A stretch of 14,576 nt of DNA from an uncultured Bacilli bacterium (GTDB lineage Bacteria > Bacillota_I > Bacilli_A > RF39 > UBA660). The stretch spans positions 1 through 14,576 of the forward strand of contig CAJGDV010000022.1 of assembly GCA_904502155.1 (NCBI GenBank), read 5' to 3'. Of this stretch, positions 14,324 through 14,576 are shown piece after piece; the stretch's first letter is position 1, and every line of letters starts with the position of its first letter. The notes beneath the pieces are model-generated. The model had not been told where the DNA came from, did no database searches, and worked only from the letters and a program-made list of their open reading frames with translations. The position numbers and the translations under genes are program-made.

Positions 14324-14351
14324 AAAAAAAACTAATGCAATTATGCATTAG
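14324..14351 (-). terminator. First terminator of secF
   Basis: CTAATGCA (14332-14339) pairs with TGCATTAG (14344-14351) around a 4-base loop that contains most of the secF stop codon. Eight U follow on the minus strand (14324-14331). Confidence 0.85.
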
Positions 14352-14576
14352 CTTTCTTTTTCTTTTTAGGTTCTTTTACTGGGTCTTCTTCTTCATACCA
14401 TTTTTTCTTAATTGGTTTTCCAATTTCTCTTTTTTCAAAATCATACCATAATTGAGAAGCAACGAAGATTGAAGATAATACCCCAGCTATTAATCCAGCA
14501 AATAATGCTAAGTTAAAATTAATAATTTCATGAGCACCAAATGCTATTAAGCATACTACTGGACATAATGTTGTAA
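14341..14576 (-). CDS. secF: Protein-export membrane protein SecF, C-terminal end (5' part beyond the window)
   Basis: The last 77 codons are visible, ending at TAA 14341-14343. Two hydrophobic segments are present. The second, LIAGVLSSIFVASQLWYDFEKR, matches the final transmembrane segment of SecF, where G-(T/V)-x-S-S-I-F-(I/V)-A is the family pattern. A lysine-rich cytoplasmic tail follows (KKKWYEEEDP, then a run of Lys). SecF works with SecD and SecYEG, using the proton gradient to pull secreted proteins across the membrane. Whether this is a separate SecF or the C-terminal half of a fused SecDF cannot be told from the fragment. Confidence 0.82.
   Translation of the reverse strand, partial: TTLCPVVCLIAFGAHEIINFNLALFAGLIAGVLSSIFVASQLWYDFEKREIGKPIKKKWYEEEDPVKEPKKKKKANA

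Noticed and set aside
772..14343. Alternative genetic code (UGA as Trp), considered because of the very low GC
   Set aside because: Trp is encoded by TGG in the coding regions checked, all genes have TAA or TAG stops and read through without in-frame TGA at expected family lengths.
1..14576. CRISPR arrays, tRNA/rRNA genes, insertion sequences, phage genes, restriction or toxin-antitoxin systems
   Set aside because: Looked for and not seen: no regularly spaced repeats beyond the T-box duplication, no transposase or integrase motifs, no terminal inverted repeats.

Overview
The window looks like chromosomal DNA from a very AT-rich, low-GC Gram-positive bacterium, probably an uncultured Bacilli lineage (RF39/Erysipelotrichia-like). 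The evidence is T-box leaders, strong AGGAGG ribosome binding sites, the hisS-aspS pair, a bifunctional RelA/SpoT enzyme and a comGC-like prepilin. The lineage is an inference. Every gene I can support lies on the minus strand, so transcription runs from high to low coordinates. Stops are TAA or TAG, and nothing suggests a non-standard code.

Layout in transcription order, right to left. (1) 14341-14576 is the C-terminal end of SecF, followed by two tandem terminators. (2) 13273-14232 is a membrane-anchored protein of unknown function with its own terminator. (3) 9504-13185 is a tight operon, rsh (RelA/SpoT) - dtd - AI-2E-family permease, in which both junctions are TAATG overlaps. (4) 4668-9443 is the most unusual part: two T-box riboswitch units. 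The first controls a 201-aa protein. The second controls a 28-codon ORF, then (past a second terminator) a ClpX-like AAA+ unfoldase and a CbbX/SpoVK-like AAA+ ATPase. (5) 4055-4483 is a DUF1232 protein. (6) 772-3787 is hisS-aspS behind a third T-box leader. (7) 1-718 is the N-terminal part of a prepilin-like protein whose outer domain carries BspA-type leucine-rich repeat signatures.

The candidate undescribed system is region 4. The 201-aa protein and both AAA+ proteins begin with the same roughly 110-residue domain, which I do not recognise. It is fused to two different AAA+ clades and also occurs alone on a lysine-rich tail with three IGF motifs. The two T-box leaders in front of them are recent duplicates of each other (58 of 59 bases identical in one stretch). 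T-boxes normally sense uncharged tRNA and control aminoacyl-tRNA synthetase, amino-acid biosynthesis or transport genes. Here they sit in front of protein-remodelling ATPases, and the best specifier reading is AUC (Ile). My hypothesis is that uncharged tRNA-Ile switches on an unfoldase/adaptor module, perhaps to remodel or degrade protein during amino-acid starvation. The stringent-response gene rsh lies directly upstream. Homology of the shared domain, tRNA specificity and any ClpP partnership all remain to be tested.
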